Origin: an uncultured bacterium
GTDB taxonomy: Bacteria; Verrucomicrobiota; Lentisphaeria; Victivallales; UBA1829
NCBI GenBank assembly: GCA_902780135.1
Contig: CACZEK010000016.1
Location: 85,422 to 149,421 of the forward strand
Direction of reading: 5' to 3'
Length of the DNA: 64,000 bases
Below the pieces are notes generated by a model. That model worked only from the letters and a program-made list of their open reading frames with translations. It was not told where the DNA came from and ran no database searches. Within the stretch, counting starts at the first letter, position 1. Each line of letters begins with the position of its first letter. A program made the position numbers and the translations under genes. This document shows, in pieces, positions 51,701-63,700 of the stretch.

Positions 51701-54700
51701 CCTCGACGGCGGCACGGCGAAAAGCACCGATGTGACCCAAAGCGGCGTTGTGAACGTCTCTTCCGGCGGCGTGGCGAACAGCACGACCGTCAACTGGTAC
51801 GGCCAGCTCAATGTTTCTTCCGGCGGCGTGGCAAACAATGCATCCATCAACTTGTACGGCCAGCTCAATATCTATGACGGCGGTGTGGCGAACAGTGCGG
51901 CCGTCAGCTGGTACGGCAGTGTCACCGTCTCCTCCGGCGGCGCGGTGGACAACGCCACGCTCTCCTGGTACGGACGGATGTACGTCTCCTCCGGCGGATC
52001 GGCGGACAATGTTACGGTCAACAACAGCAGTTTTCTCAATGTTTTGTCCGGCGGTGTCGCGGATCATACGGACATCAACACCAACGGAAACATGTATGTT
52101 TATGCTGGCGGCATAGCGGACGGGATCAATGTGAACGGAGGCGGGAATCTCTTTGTGACCGCTGGCACGGCAGATCATGTCGCGGTTGATTCCGGCGGCT
52201 ACATTCGGGTCTCCTCCGGCGGTACGGCAACGAATCTTGTTGCGGCAGACGATGCAAGGCTTTATCTCACGGTTGCCCCGGATACTTATGTCCAGGGTAC
52301 TTCCGTCGGCAGCGCGTTCGAGATCAAGGACGCGTATCTTTCCGGGTTTGACGTCAACAACGGCGATCTCGATATTCTTGCCGGCGGCACAGTTGAGAAC
52401 ACCACGGTGATCAACGGGGAGCTCCGTGTTTACAGTGGCGGCACAGCGGACAATACAATTGTCAACGGCGGCTATTTCTATGTTTCCGGCGGCACGGCGG
52501 ACCATGTTACAGTTGATTCCGGCGGCTTCATTCTGGTCTCCTTCGGCGGCACGGTGACGGACATCATCGAAAACGGCGGCTATGTAATTATTCAGGATGG
52601 CGCAAACGTTACATTTGCCGCAAATACATTCAGCGGGCTGGTCCTTTCCAATGCGTCCGCCACGGTTCACTCCGGCACGACCGCCGATAATACGACACTC
52701 GACTGGTGCGGTGTCCTTCATGTTTATGACGGTGGAGTGGCGAACGCAACAACGGTCAACGAGACCGGCTATCTTGTAGTATCCTCCGGCGGCGTGGCGG
52801 ACAGCATTACTGTCTCCAATGGCGGTTGTCTCTCCGTTTCCAGCGGCGGTACGGCGACGAACGTCATCGCCGATGACGGTGCGAATCTTTACCTTGCCGT
52901 TGCCCCGGACACCTATATCCAGGGTACAGCGGGCGGGAGCGCGTTCGAGATCAAGGATGCGTTCGTTTCCGCTTATACGGTCAATTCCCGCACGGACTTT
53001 GTTGTTTCCTCCGGCGGCACGGCGGTGGAGCTCATCGAAAACGGCGGCTATGTGTATGTCGAGGACGGCGCAAATGCGACGTTCGCGGCAAATACGATCA
53101 GCGGGCTCGTCCTTTCCAATACGTCTGCCACGGTCCACTCCGGGACCGTTGTCAATGATGCGAATATCAACTGGTACGGTCGTCTCGTCGTTTATGACGG
53201 CGGCGTGGCGGACAACGTCGTATTCAACAGCTACTACGGCAACCTCACCGTCTATAGCGGCGGACAGGCGAACAGTGCCGTGCTGTATTATTCCGGGACG
53301 GTCAACGTTTCCGGCGGCACGGTAACCGACACGACCGTCAGTTCCGGCGCGCGCATTTATGTCAACGAGGGCGGCAAGGCGAACCGTACCACTATCAATA
53401 ATTACGGGTATGTCTATGTTGTCAGCGGTGTCGCGCTCGACACCACGGTCAACAATTACGGCCGCATTTATGTCAGTTCCGGAGGATCGGCGGACGGTGT
53501 TGCCGTCAATGCCTACGGCAGCGCAGTCATCAACTACGGCGGCGGCACAATGGCGAATGTCAATGTCGCAGAAGGCGGCTGTCTGCTCGTTGACTACGAG
53601 GGCAGACTGACCGGACGGATGACGTTCGCGGACGGCGCGGTCGTTTCCGCCTACGGCGCGATCCTTGATTTCGACCTGGGGGCGACAACTGCCGGCGGTT
53701 CGGCTCTCGTGAACAATCTTTCCGTTGTTCAGGGGACGCTGTCTTACACGCTCACTGTGCCCGCGTCCCTGAATGTCGGCAGCTATATCTATACCCTCGC
53801 GGAAGGCGCGGCGGGCTTCAACAGCGCCATCACGGTCAATTCCCCGTGGGGCGCGCTCGGCACGCTTGGACTCGGCGAAAAGACGACCGTCGCGGGACGG
53901 GACTACACCCTGAACCTGACGGATTCGACGCTCTCTCTGACCGTCGACGTCCTGTATGTGGATACCGTCGCCCCGACGGTCTCCAATGTCACGGCGGACA
54001 TCACGGAGCCGACCAACGAGTCCGTGACCGTGACCGCCGAGTTCGCGGACGACAAGGAACTGATCGCATCCCTGTACCGGATCGGCGAAGACGGCGAATG
54101 GACGGCCTATGTGGACGGCATTACGTTCTTCGACAACGGGACAGTCTACTTCAAGGCGGTCGACGCGTCCGGGAACGAATCCGAGATCGCCGGCTATACG
54201 GTCTCGAACATCGACAAGACCATCCCGCACGTCGGAGTCGTCCTTGAAAACGAAGGAAGAATCGTGAGTTCCGGCGAGACCTACCTTGACACCGTCATCA
54301 ACTCCGGCGGTTCCCTCAGCGTCCTCTCCGGCGGCCTTGCCGACGGCACGATCGTCAACTCCTTGGATCGCTACCTTCCAGGGGTTATTGTTTCCTCTGG
54401 CGGCACGGCAAGCAACACCATCGTCAACGCTTTCGCCAAGGTCTATGGCGGTACGATAGACAATACCACGATCAACTACGACGGCTGTATCTGGGTTAAC
54501 GACAACGGTCTGGCGAATCATACCACGGTTTCTTCCAGAGGAGCTTTCCATCTCTATTCCGGGTGTTCGGCGAATCATACCACGGTTTCTTCCGGAGGAT
54601 CTTTCTATCTCTATTTCGGGTGTTCGGCGAATCATACCACGGTTTCTTCCGGAGGATCCTTCTATCTCTATTACGGTGGTACGGCGACCAATATCGTTGC

Positions 54701-57700
54701 GGACGACGGCGCGTATCTTAACCTCACGGTTGCGCCGGGCGTCTACGTTCAGGGCACGTCCGGCGGACGCGCGTTCGAGATAAAAGACGCAATCCTTTCC
54801 GGCTACACCGTCAATAGCGGCTATCTCAATGTTTCCTCCGGCGGCGTGGCGAACAATGTTACCGTCAATCCTTACGGCAGCGCGTTCATTTCCTCCGGCG
54901 GCACGGCAAATCATATCGCTGTCTTCGGTGGCTACATACGGGTCTCCTCCGGCGGCATAGTCAGCAGTACCACAGTCGATTCCGGAGGAGTGTTTAGTAT
55001 ACAACACGGCACGGCAGTCGATACGATCGTTACTGGTTATGGCTGGTTCTTTGTCACCAGTGGTACGGTCAGCAGCGCCACAGTCGATTATTCAGGGCAG
55101 TTCTTTGTCTCCAACGGCGGTGCGGCGGACAATGTTACTGTCAGTTCCGGCGGCTGTCTCGCTGTTTCCAGCGGCGGCACGGCGACCAATATCGTGGCTG
55201 ACGAGGGCGCGAACATTTGTTTCGATGTGGCTCCCGACACCTATGTCCAGGGGACGTCCGGCGGAGTCGCGTTCGAGATGAAGGACGCGTTCGTCTCCGG
55301 CTATGTCGTGAACAGCGGCATCTTCCGTATCTACAGCGGCGGCACGGCTTTGGATATCGTGGAAAACGGCGGCTATGTGTGGCTTGAGGACGGCGCAAGC
55401 GCAACGTTCGCATCGAATACGATCAGCGGTCTGGTCCTTTCCAATGCGTCCGCCACGGTCCACTCCGGGACGACCGTGAACGGTGCGGAGATCCGCTACG
55501 GCCGGCTTGATGTTTATGACGGCGGCGTGGCGAACGACATCTCTACGATGTATTGGTATGGCCTCGTCAATGTTTACGGCGGCGGCAAAGTGAACAGCGC
55601 CCAGATCCGCTATGACGGCACTCTCACCGTCTTCGATGGCGGCACGGCAGACAATGTTGCGATCAACGGCAATGCATTTGTCTCCTCCGGCGCCAAAGTG
55701 GAAGATGTTACAGTCAACGACTATGGCTTCCTGTTCGTTTCCAGCGGCGGCACGGCAACAGGCAAGATGCGGTTTGCAAGCGATGCCGTCGTCTCGATGT
55801 ATGAAGGGGCTGTGCTCGAACTTGACCTGACCGGAACGACCGCGGGCGCAGCGGCGCTTGTGACCGGGCTTTCGGTGATCCAGGGCGCGCCGACCTATAC
55901 GCTGACGGTCAATGCGGACCAGGCGGCGGGCATCTACCTGCTTGCCGAGGGTGCGGATACGTTCGACGGCACGATCTCGGTGGTGAACACTGCGGACGAA
56001 GTGCTCGGCGTTCTCTCGCTCGGGACTCCGGTCGAGATCTCCGGCGTGTCGTACACGCTTTCGCTCCTTGCGGGCGACCTGTCCCTCGCGATCGGCTGCG
56101 AGCCTCCGAATGCCGTCGTCTCCAGCGGCGTCGTCCTGACGGACGAAACGCGGGACGTCAATTCCGGCGAGCTCTATTACCGCACGGTCGTCTCCGGCGG
56201 CGGACTCAATGTCCTTGACGGCGGCACGGCGAAAAGCACCGATGTGACCCAAAGCGGCGTTGTGAACGTCTCTTCCGGCGGCGTGGCGAACAGCGCGACC
56301 GTCAACTGGTACGGAGAACTCAATGTCTATGATGGCGGCGTGGCAAACGACGTTTCACTCACAGACTGGTGTGGTCGACTCTGCGTTTACGACGGCGGCA
56401 AAGTGAACCGTGCCGCGATCAATTATTCCGGATCGCTCATTGTCTCCGGCGGCGCGGTGGACAGTGTCACAGTCTACTGGTACGGCAGATTGTTCGTCTC
56501 TTCCGGCGGCACAGCGGATCATATTACGGTCAACTCCGCTGGTTATCTTGGGATTGTCTCCGGCGGCATGGCGGACAATGCTACCGTCAATTCTTACGGC
56601 AGCGCGTTCGTCTTCTCCGGCGGCACGGCAGCCAGGACCAATGTCAGCGATAACGGCAGGCTGATTGTCTCCAGTGGCGGCACTGCGACAAACATCGTCG
56701 CATCGGACGGCGCGAACCTTTACCTGACTGTTGCGCCGGACACCTATATCCAGGGAACCGCGGGCGGCAGCGTGTTCGAGATCAAGGATGCGTTTGTTTC
56801 CGGCTGCACGGTCAATTCCCGCACGACACTTGCCGTTGCTTCCGGCGGAACGGCGGTGGAGCTCATCGAGAACGGCGGCTATGTGGCAGTCGAGGACGGC
56901 GCAAACGCGACGTTCGCGGCGAATACGATCAGCGGGCTGGTCCTGTCGAATGCGTCCGCCACGGTCCACTCCGGGACAGTTGTCAATGACGCTGTTGTCG
57001 ACTGGCGCGGCCAGCTCTATGTCTATGACGGCGGTGCGGCGGACAGCGCCACGGTCAACACGGATGGCCGGCTTGACGTCTATTCCGGCGGCATTACGGA
57101 CCATACCACGGTCAGTCCCGGCGGCTGGCTTCATGTTGTTTCCGGCGGCACGGCGACGGGTATCATCGCCGATGACGGTGCGAATCTTTACCTTGTCGTT
57201 GCCCCGGACACCTATATCCAGGGAACAGCGGGCGGCAGCGCGTTCGAGATCAAGGATGCGCTTGTTTCCGGTTACACGGTCAATTCCCGCACGACATTTA
57301 CCGTTGCTTCCGGCGGAACGGCGTTGGAACTCGTCGAAAACGGCGGTTATGTAGCATTTGAGGACGGCGCAAACGCGACGTTTGCGGCAAATACGATCAG
57401 CGGGCTGGTTCTTTCCAATACGTCCGCGACGGTCCACTCCGGCACGGTTGTCAATGAAGCGGATATCAACTGGTACGGTCGTCTCGACGTTTATGACGGC
57501 GGCGTGGCGAACAATGCTGCGTTCAACAACTGGTACGGTCGTCTCGACGTTTATGACGGCGGTCTCGCAAACGACACGACCATCAACTTTAGCGGCTGGC
57601 TTGAGGTCTACTCCGGCGGCATGGCGGACAATACCCTGGTCAATTCCGGAGGCGGAATTGCTGTTTACGGCGGCGAGGCTGACAATACCGTCATTGACAG

Positions 57701-60700
57701 TTATGGCAGTCTCAATGTCTATGGCGGTACGGCGAACAATGTTACCGTCAACACCTGCGGCAGCGCGTTTGTCAACAGCCACTACTTCTACGGCGGCGGC
57801 ACAATGGCGAATGTCAATGTCGCAGAAAGCGGCTGTCTGCTCGTTGACTGCGAGGGCAGACTGACCGGACGGATGACGTTTGCGGACGGCGCGGTCGTTT
57901 CCGCCTACGACGCGATCCTTGATTTCGACCTGACCGGGGCGACCGCGGGCGGCGAAGCGCTCGTGAACAATCTTTCCGTCGTTCAGGGGACGCTGAACTA
58001 CACGCTGACACTCGCCGTGGATCCGACTATGACGAGCGGAAGCTACCTCTACACGCTCGCCGGCGGCGCGTCCGAGTTCAGCGCCCCGATCACGGTCAGA
58101 ACGCCGTGGAACACGATCGGAACGCTCAGTCTCGGAGAAACGCTGACCATCGCCGGAATGAACTACACGCTGAGCCTGAACGAATCCGATCTGACGCTGA
58201 CGGTCGACATCCCGGAAGAACGGGATACCGTCGCGCCGACGGTCGTCAGCGTCACGGCGAACACCGACGCTCCGGTCAATCAGGTGACGCTCACCGCCTC
58301 GTTCGCGGACGATGTGGAACTGCTCTCCACGCTGTACCGGATCGGCGAGACCGGCGAATGGACCGCGTATACGGACGGCGTGACGCTGTTCGACAACGAA
58401 ACCGTCTATTTCAAGGCCGTCGACACCTCCTGGAACGAATCCGAGGTCGTCGCCTTCACGGTTACGAACATCGACCGGACCATCCCGTACTACGGAATCT
58501 TCGTGTATCAGGAAACCATGATCGTCAATTCCGGCCAGACGGTCATCGACGCCATCGTCGCCAACGACGGTCGGCTCCATGTCTCCGACGGCGGTCACGT
58601 CATCGGCACCAACCTCAATTACCGTGCCCGTCTCCATGTCTCCGGCGGCGGCGTCGCGACCGACACCATCGTCCAGCACGAAGGCTATCTGAACGTCTCC
58701 GGCGGCGGCATCGCGGACGGTGTTTCGGCCATCGCAGGTTATACATACATCAGCAGCGGCGGCACCTTGACCGGAAAGATCACGACCGACGAGTACGCGA
58801 TCGTCTCGATGTATCAGGGAAGCATCCTCAACTTCGATCTGACGGGGACGACCGCGGGGAATGCGGTCTTACTGGACGATCTCTCCCATCTTCGCGGCAC
58901 TCCGATCTTCACGCTCACGGTCAGCGGGGACCAGGCGCCCGGCGTCTACTCGCTCGCGGGAAAAGCCGGCGCATTCGACCAGACGATCACGGTGGTGAAC
59001 CCCTTGGGCGAAACGCTCGGTACGCTCACAGTCGGGACGCCGACCGAGATCGCCGGCGTTTCCTATACGCTCGTGCTCTGCGCCGACGAACTGTCGGTGG
59101 CGGTCGGCTGCGAAGCGCCGCAATATGCCGTCACCAGCGGGTTCGTGCTGGCGAGCGGAACGTGGAACGTGAGCTCCGGCGAGCTCTATTTCAGCCCCAT
59201 CGTCAGCAGCGGCGGCACCCTCAACATCCTCGACGGCGGCATAACGCACCAGGCGGACATTGAAAACGGCGGCCAGATGCTCGTCTCCAGCGGCGGCGTG
59301 GCGAAAGCAACGGAAATCTACGGATGGAACGGCATGCTCACCGTCCTTGACGGCGGCACGGCGAAGGACACGCACATCAACCACCGCGGCACCCTCACCA
59401 TCTCCAGCGGCGGCGTGGCGGACAACACCCTCGTCTGGTACGGCTACCTCTATGTCTCCGACGGCGGCAGGGCGGACCAGACGACGGTTTCCGGCTGGTA
59501 TGCCGTGGCCTACGTTCTCGACGGCGGCACGGCGAACAATACGTTCATCTTCTCCAGTGCCTCGCTGTTCGTCTCCGGCGGCGTCGCGGACGACACCACG
59601 GTCTACTACCTCGGCAGCATGTTCGTCTCCGAAGGCGGGACCGTGCGCCATACCGAGATCAAACAATACGGCAGCATGGCAGTCTCCTCTGGCGCCACCG
59701 CGGACGACACCACGATCAACAACTGCGGCAGCATGTTCGTCTCCTCCGGCGCAACTGCTACGAACATCAACGCCGCGAACGGCGCATATCTTTATCTCGA
59801 AGTCGCGCCGGACACCTATATTCAGGGCACGTCCGACGGCATCGCGTTCGAGCTGAAGGACGCGGCCATCTCCGGTTACACCGTCAACCGCGGGGCTTAT
59901 CTCCATGTACTTTCCGGCGGCACCGCCTCGGAAATCGTCGAAAACGGCGGCTTCGTGGAGATCGACGACGGCGCGTCAGCGATCTTTGCCTCGAACACGA
60001 TCGCAGGACTCGTCCTGTCCGAGGCGTCCGCCACGGTTCACTCCGCGACGACCGCGGACCGTACGACACTGGCCATGGAAGGCCATCTGCATGTCCTTTC
60101 CGGCGGCGTGGCGAACGACACCGTCGTCACGCAGAGCGGCTATCTGCATGTCTCCAGCGGCGGCACTGCCGCGAATATCTATGCAGAGAGCGGCGCAGCT
60201 CTTTATCTCGAAGTCGCGCCGGACACCTACATCCAGGGAACGTCCGACGGCATCGCGTTCGAGCTGAAGGACGCCGTCCTTTCCGGTTACACTGCCGGAA
60301 TCGGATATCTCCATGTCCTTTCCGGCGGCACCGCGCTCGAGATCGCCGAAAACGGCGCCTATGTGAAGATCGACGACGGCGCGTCCGCGACCTTTGCCTC
60401 GCATTCGTTCAGCGGACTCCGTCTGACGTATGCATCCGCCACGATCCATTCCGGGACGACAGCAAACGACGCGGAGGTCAGCTGGTTCGGCCTCATGGAG
60501 GTTTCCTCCGGCGGTCTGATCAACGGGACCACGATCGGCGTATTCGGTTACGTCAGCGTCTTCAGCGGCGGTCTGGCGGAGGATACATACGTCGACATCA
60601 ACGCCTCCCTCGGCATCTTCAGCGGCGGATCGGCGAACAATGTCATGCTTCACGAAGGCGCAGTCTGCCGTGCGACCGACGGCGGCATCATAACCGGCGC

Positions 60701-63700
60701 CACGACCCGAGGCGGCTATCTCTATGCCACCAGCCGCGGCGTAGTGAATGACGCCCTCGTCTTCTCCGGCGGCAGCATCAACGTCGATGGCGGCTCGGCG
60801 AGTAACGTAGTCGTCAAATCCGGCGGCACCGCCAGAGTCTACAATTCCGGCAAGCTGACCGGACAGATGAACTTCGAAAGCGGCGCGGCCGTTTTCCTGG
60901 CCTACGCATCGATTCTGGACTTCGACCTGTCCGGGGCGACCGCGGGCGGCGAAGCGCTCGTGAACGACCTTTCCCTTGTTCAGGGATCGCCGATCATCAC
61001 GCTCACCGTGGACATGTCCCTGAACGCCGGCAGCTACACCTATACGCTCGCGGAAGGAGCCTACGGGTTCAACAGGCCGATCACCGTGTGCGCCCTCTGG
61101 GGCGAGATCGGGTCGCTTTCCGTCGGCGAGAAAACGTCCATCGATGGATGGGATTTCACGCTGAATCTGACAGGATCGACCCTGACGGTGACGGTCGACG
61201 TGCCGGAATCCGGGGATACCGTCGCACCGACGGTCTCCAATGTTACGGCGAATATCACAGGACCGACCAATCAGGATGTTACGGTAACCGCGACGTTCGC
61301 GGACGATGTGGAGCTGTTCGCTTCCCTGTACTGCATCGGCGAGACGGGGGAATGGACCGCATACGTGGACGGCGTTACGGTATCCGAAAATACCACGGTT
61401 TATTTCAAGGCGGTCGACGCGTCCGGAAACGAATCCGAGATCGTCGATTATACGGTCTCGAACATCGACAAGACCATTCCGTTCAGCGGCGTCGTGCTCG
61501 AAGACGAAAGCCGGACCATCGGCTACGGCCAGACCTATGTGAACACGGCCGTGTCCGCAGGCTGTCTTTTTGTCAATCCAGGAGGCGTTGCTGTCCATAC
61601 AACTCTTTCCGGAAAGTGGGTTATGATCTCCTCCGATAGTTGGAAAGAGCTCATCGGCGACCTCCGGGTTTCCTCCGGCGGCTTTGCCAGCGACACCGTT
61701 GTCCGCTTCTCCGGCAGACTGCAAGTCTGTTCCGGCGGTTCGGCGAGGGATGCCGTTGTCGAGGATTCCGGCAGCCTGGAAGTCTATTCCGGCGGCACGG
61801 CGGCGAATGCCAGCGTTGCCGGAAACGGCTATTTGTGTGTTTCCGGCGGCGGCAAACTGACCGGACGGATGACGTTTGAAACCGGCGCGATCGTTTCGAT
61901 GTATGAAGGCTCGATCCTTGATTTCGACCTGACGGGAACGACCGCGGGCGGCGCTGCGCTGGTAAACGACCTTTCCATCGTTCAGGGTGCGCCGACCTGC
62001 ACGCTCACGGTCTCCGGCACGCTGGCAGACGGCAAGTACACGCTCGCGGGCGGCGCGTCCGCGTTCAACAGCACCATCACGGTCGTGAATACGGCTGGCG
62101 CATCGCTCGGCACGCTTACGGTCGGCGAAACCATCGCAATCGGCTCTCTGTTCTGGACGCTCGGCATCACGGGCAACAACGACCTCGTCGTGACGGTCGG
62201 CGCCGATGAGCCCGGACCCGCTCCATTGACGCTGGTCTATGTGAACAGCGAATGGGCCGGTCTCGCGGATGGCACGGTCGTTGCCGGCGCGACCATCGGG
62301 TACAACGGGTTCGCGACGCTCGACAGCGGCATTGCGGCGGTCTCGGAAGACGGCGCGGTCGAAGTGACCGGAGGCTCGGTTTCCTTCGCAACCGTCTGCA
62401 GCAAGAGCATTGCGGTCGATGCCGCCGCTACAGTCATTGGCAGGAACACGTTCGATCATGCCATCACGATCAACGGCACGATCGCGTTTGACACGGCGTT
62501 TGCGACGGCGGAAACGGCCCAGTTTACCGGATTCTCATTCGTTTCCGGCAGCGCGACCTACACGCTGACATCTGCGGCGGTTGCGGGCACTTACCTGCTC
62601 GCCTCCGATGCGGTCGCGTTCAACTCTTCGGTCCTGTTCGGTGACTGTGCGCTGACCGTCGGCGCGGAAGCTGTTGTGATCGGCGACTTTGCCTACGAAC
62701 TCGCCATCACCGACAACAATGTGCTTGCCCTCACGATTTCGGAATACAACCCGCCGGTTGTTGACACCGTTGTTCCGACTGTCTCCAATGTCACGGCGGA
62801 CATCACGGGGCCGACCAACCAGGATGTCACGGTAACGGCGACGTTCGCGGACGATGTGGAGCTGTTCGCTTCCTTGTACCGGATCGGCGAGACAGGAACC
62901 TGGACCGCATACGTGGACGGCGGCGTAACGCTCTCCGAAAACGCCACGGTCTATTTCAAGGCGGTCGACGCCGCAGGAAACGAATCCGAAATTGCAAGCT
63001 ATGAAGTCTCGAACATCGACAAGGCCGCGCCGGCAGCGCCCGCTGCATCGGCGGATGTTACTGCCCCGACGAATGGCGACGTGTTTGTCTCCGCCGCGTT
63101 CAGTAAAGATTCCGTCATGAAAGAATACATGATTGACGGCGGAACCTGGACCGCGTACACCGAAGCGGTTCAGTTTACCGACAACGGCACGGTATTCTTC
63201 CGTGCCATGGATGCCGCCGGAAATATCTCCGAGGTCGCGAAGTTCGAGGTCAGCAACATCGACAAGGTCGCGCCGGTCAAGCCTGCCGCATCGGCGGATA
63301 TTACCGCTCCGACGAATGGCGACGTGTTTGTCTCCGCCGCGTTCAGCGAAGATTCCGTTACGAAAGAATACAGCCTCGACGGTGAAAACTGGAAAGCGTA
63401 TACCGCGCCGATCCGGTTCATGCTGAACGGCACAGTATGCTTCCGTGCCAAGGATGCCGCCGGAAACATCTCCGATGTCGAAAGCTATACGGTTGACAAC
63501 ATCGATAAAGTCGCACTTGATAAGCCGGTTGCCATTGTTGATGTCACTGCTCCGACCAATGCTTCCGTGCAAGTGAGCGCGATCTTCAACGGCGACTCGG
63601 TTTCCAATGAGTACAGCCTGAACGGGACCGAATGGCTTGCCTATACAGGAAGTGTCGAGTTTACCGAAAACGGTACAATCTACTTCCGCAGTACGGACGA

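Noticed and set aside
51279..55007. Long antisense reading frame (1,242 codons) opposite the giant gene, and others at 48105-50600, 56355-58679 and 59976-62459
   Set aside because: The + frame has a coherent repeat structure throughout. The antisense frames arise from the GC-rich, stop-poor complement of repeated codons and have no ribosome sites or family features.
42147..57590. Regular 57-bp repeats resembling a CRISPR array
   Set aside because: Units are contiguous without unique spacers, preserve a protein frame and encode strand-loop-strand residues; no cas genes are nearby.
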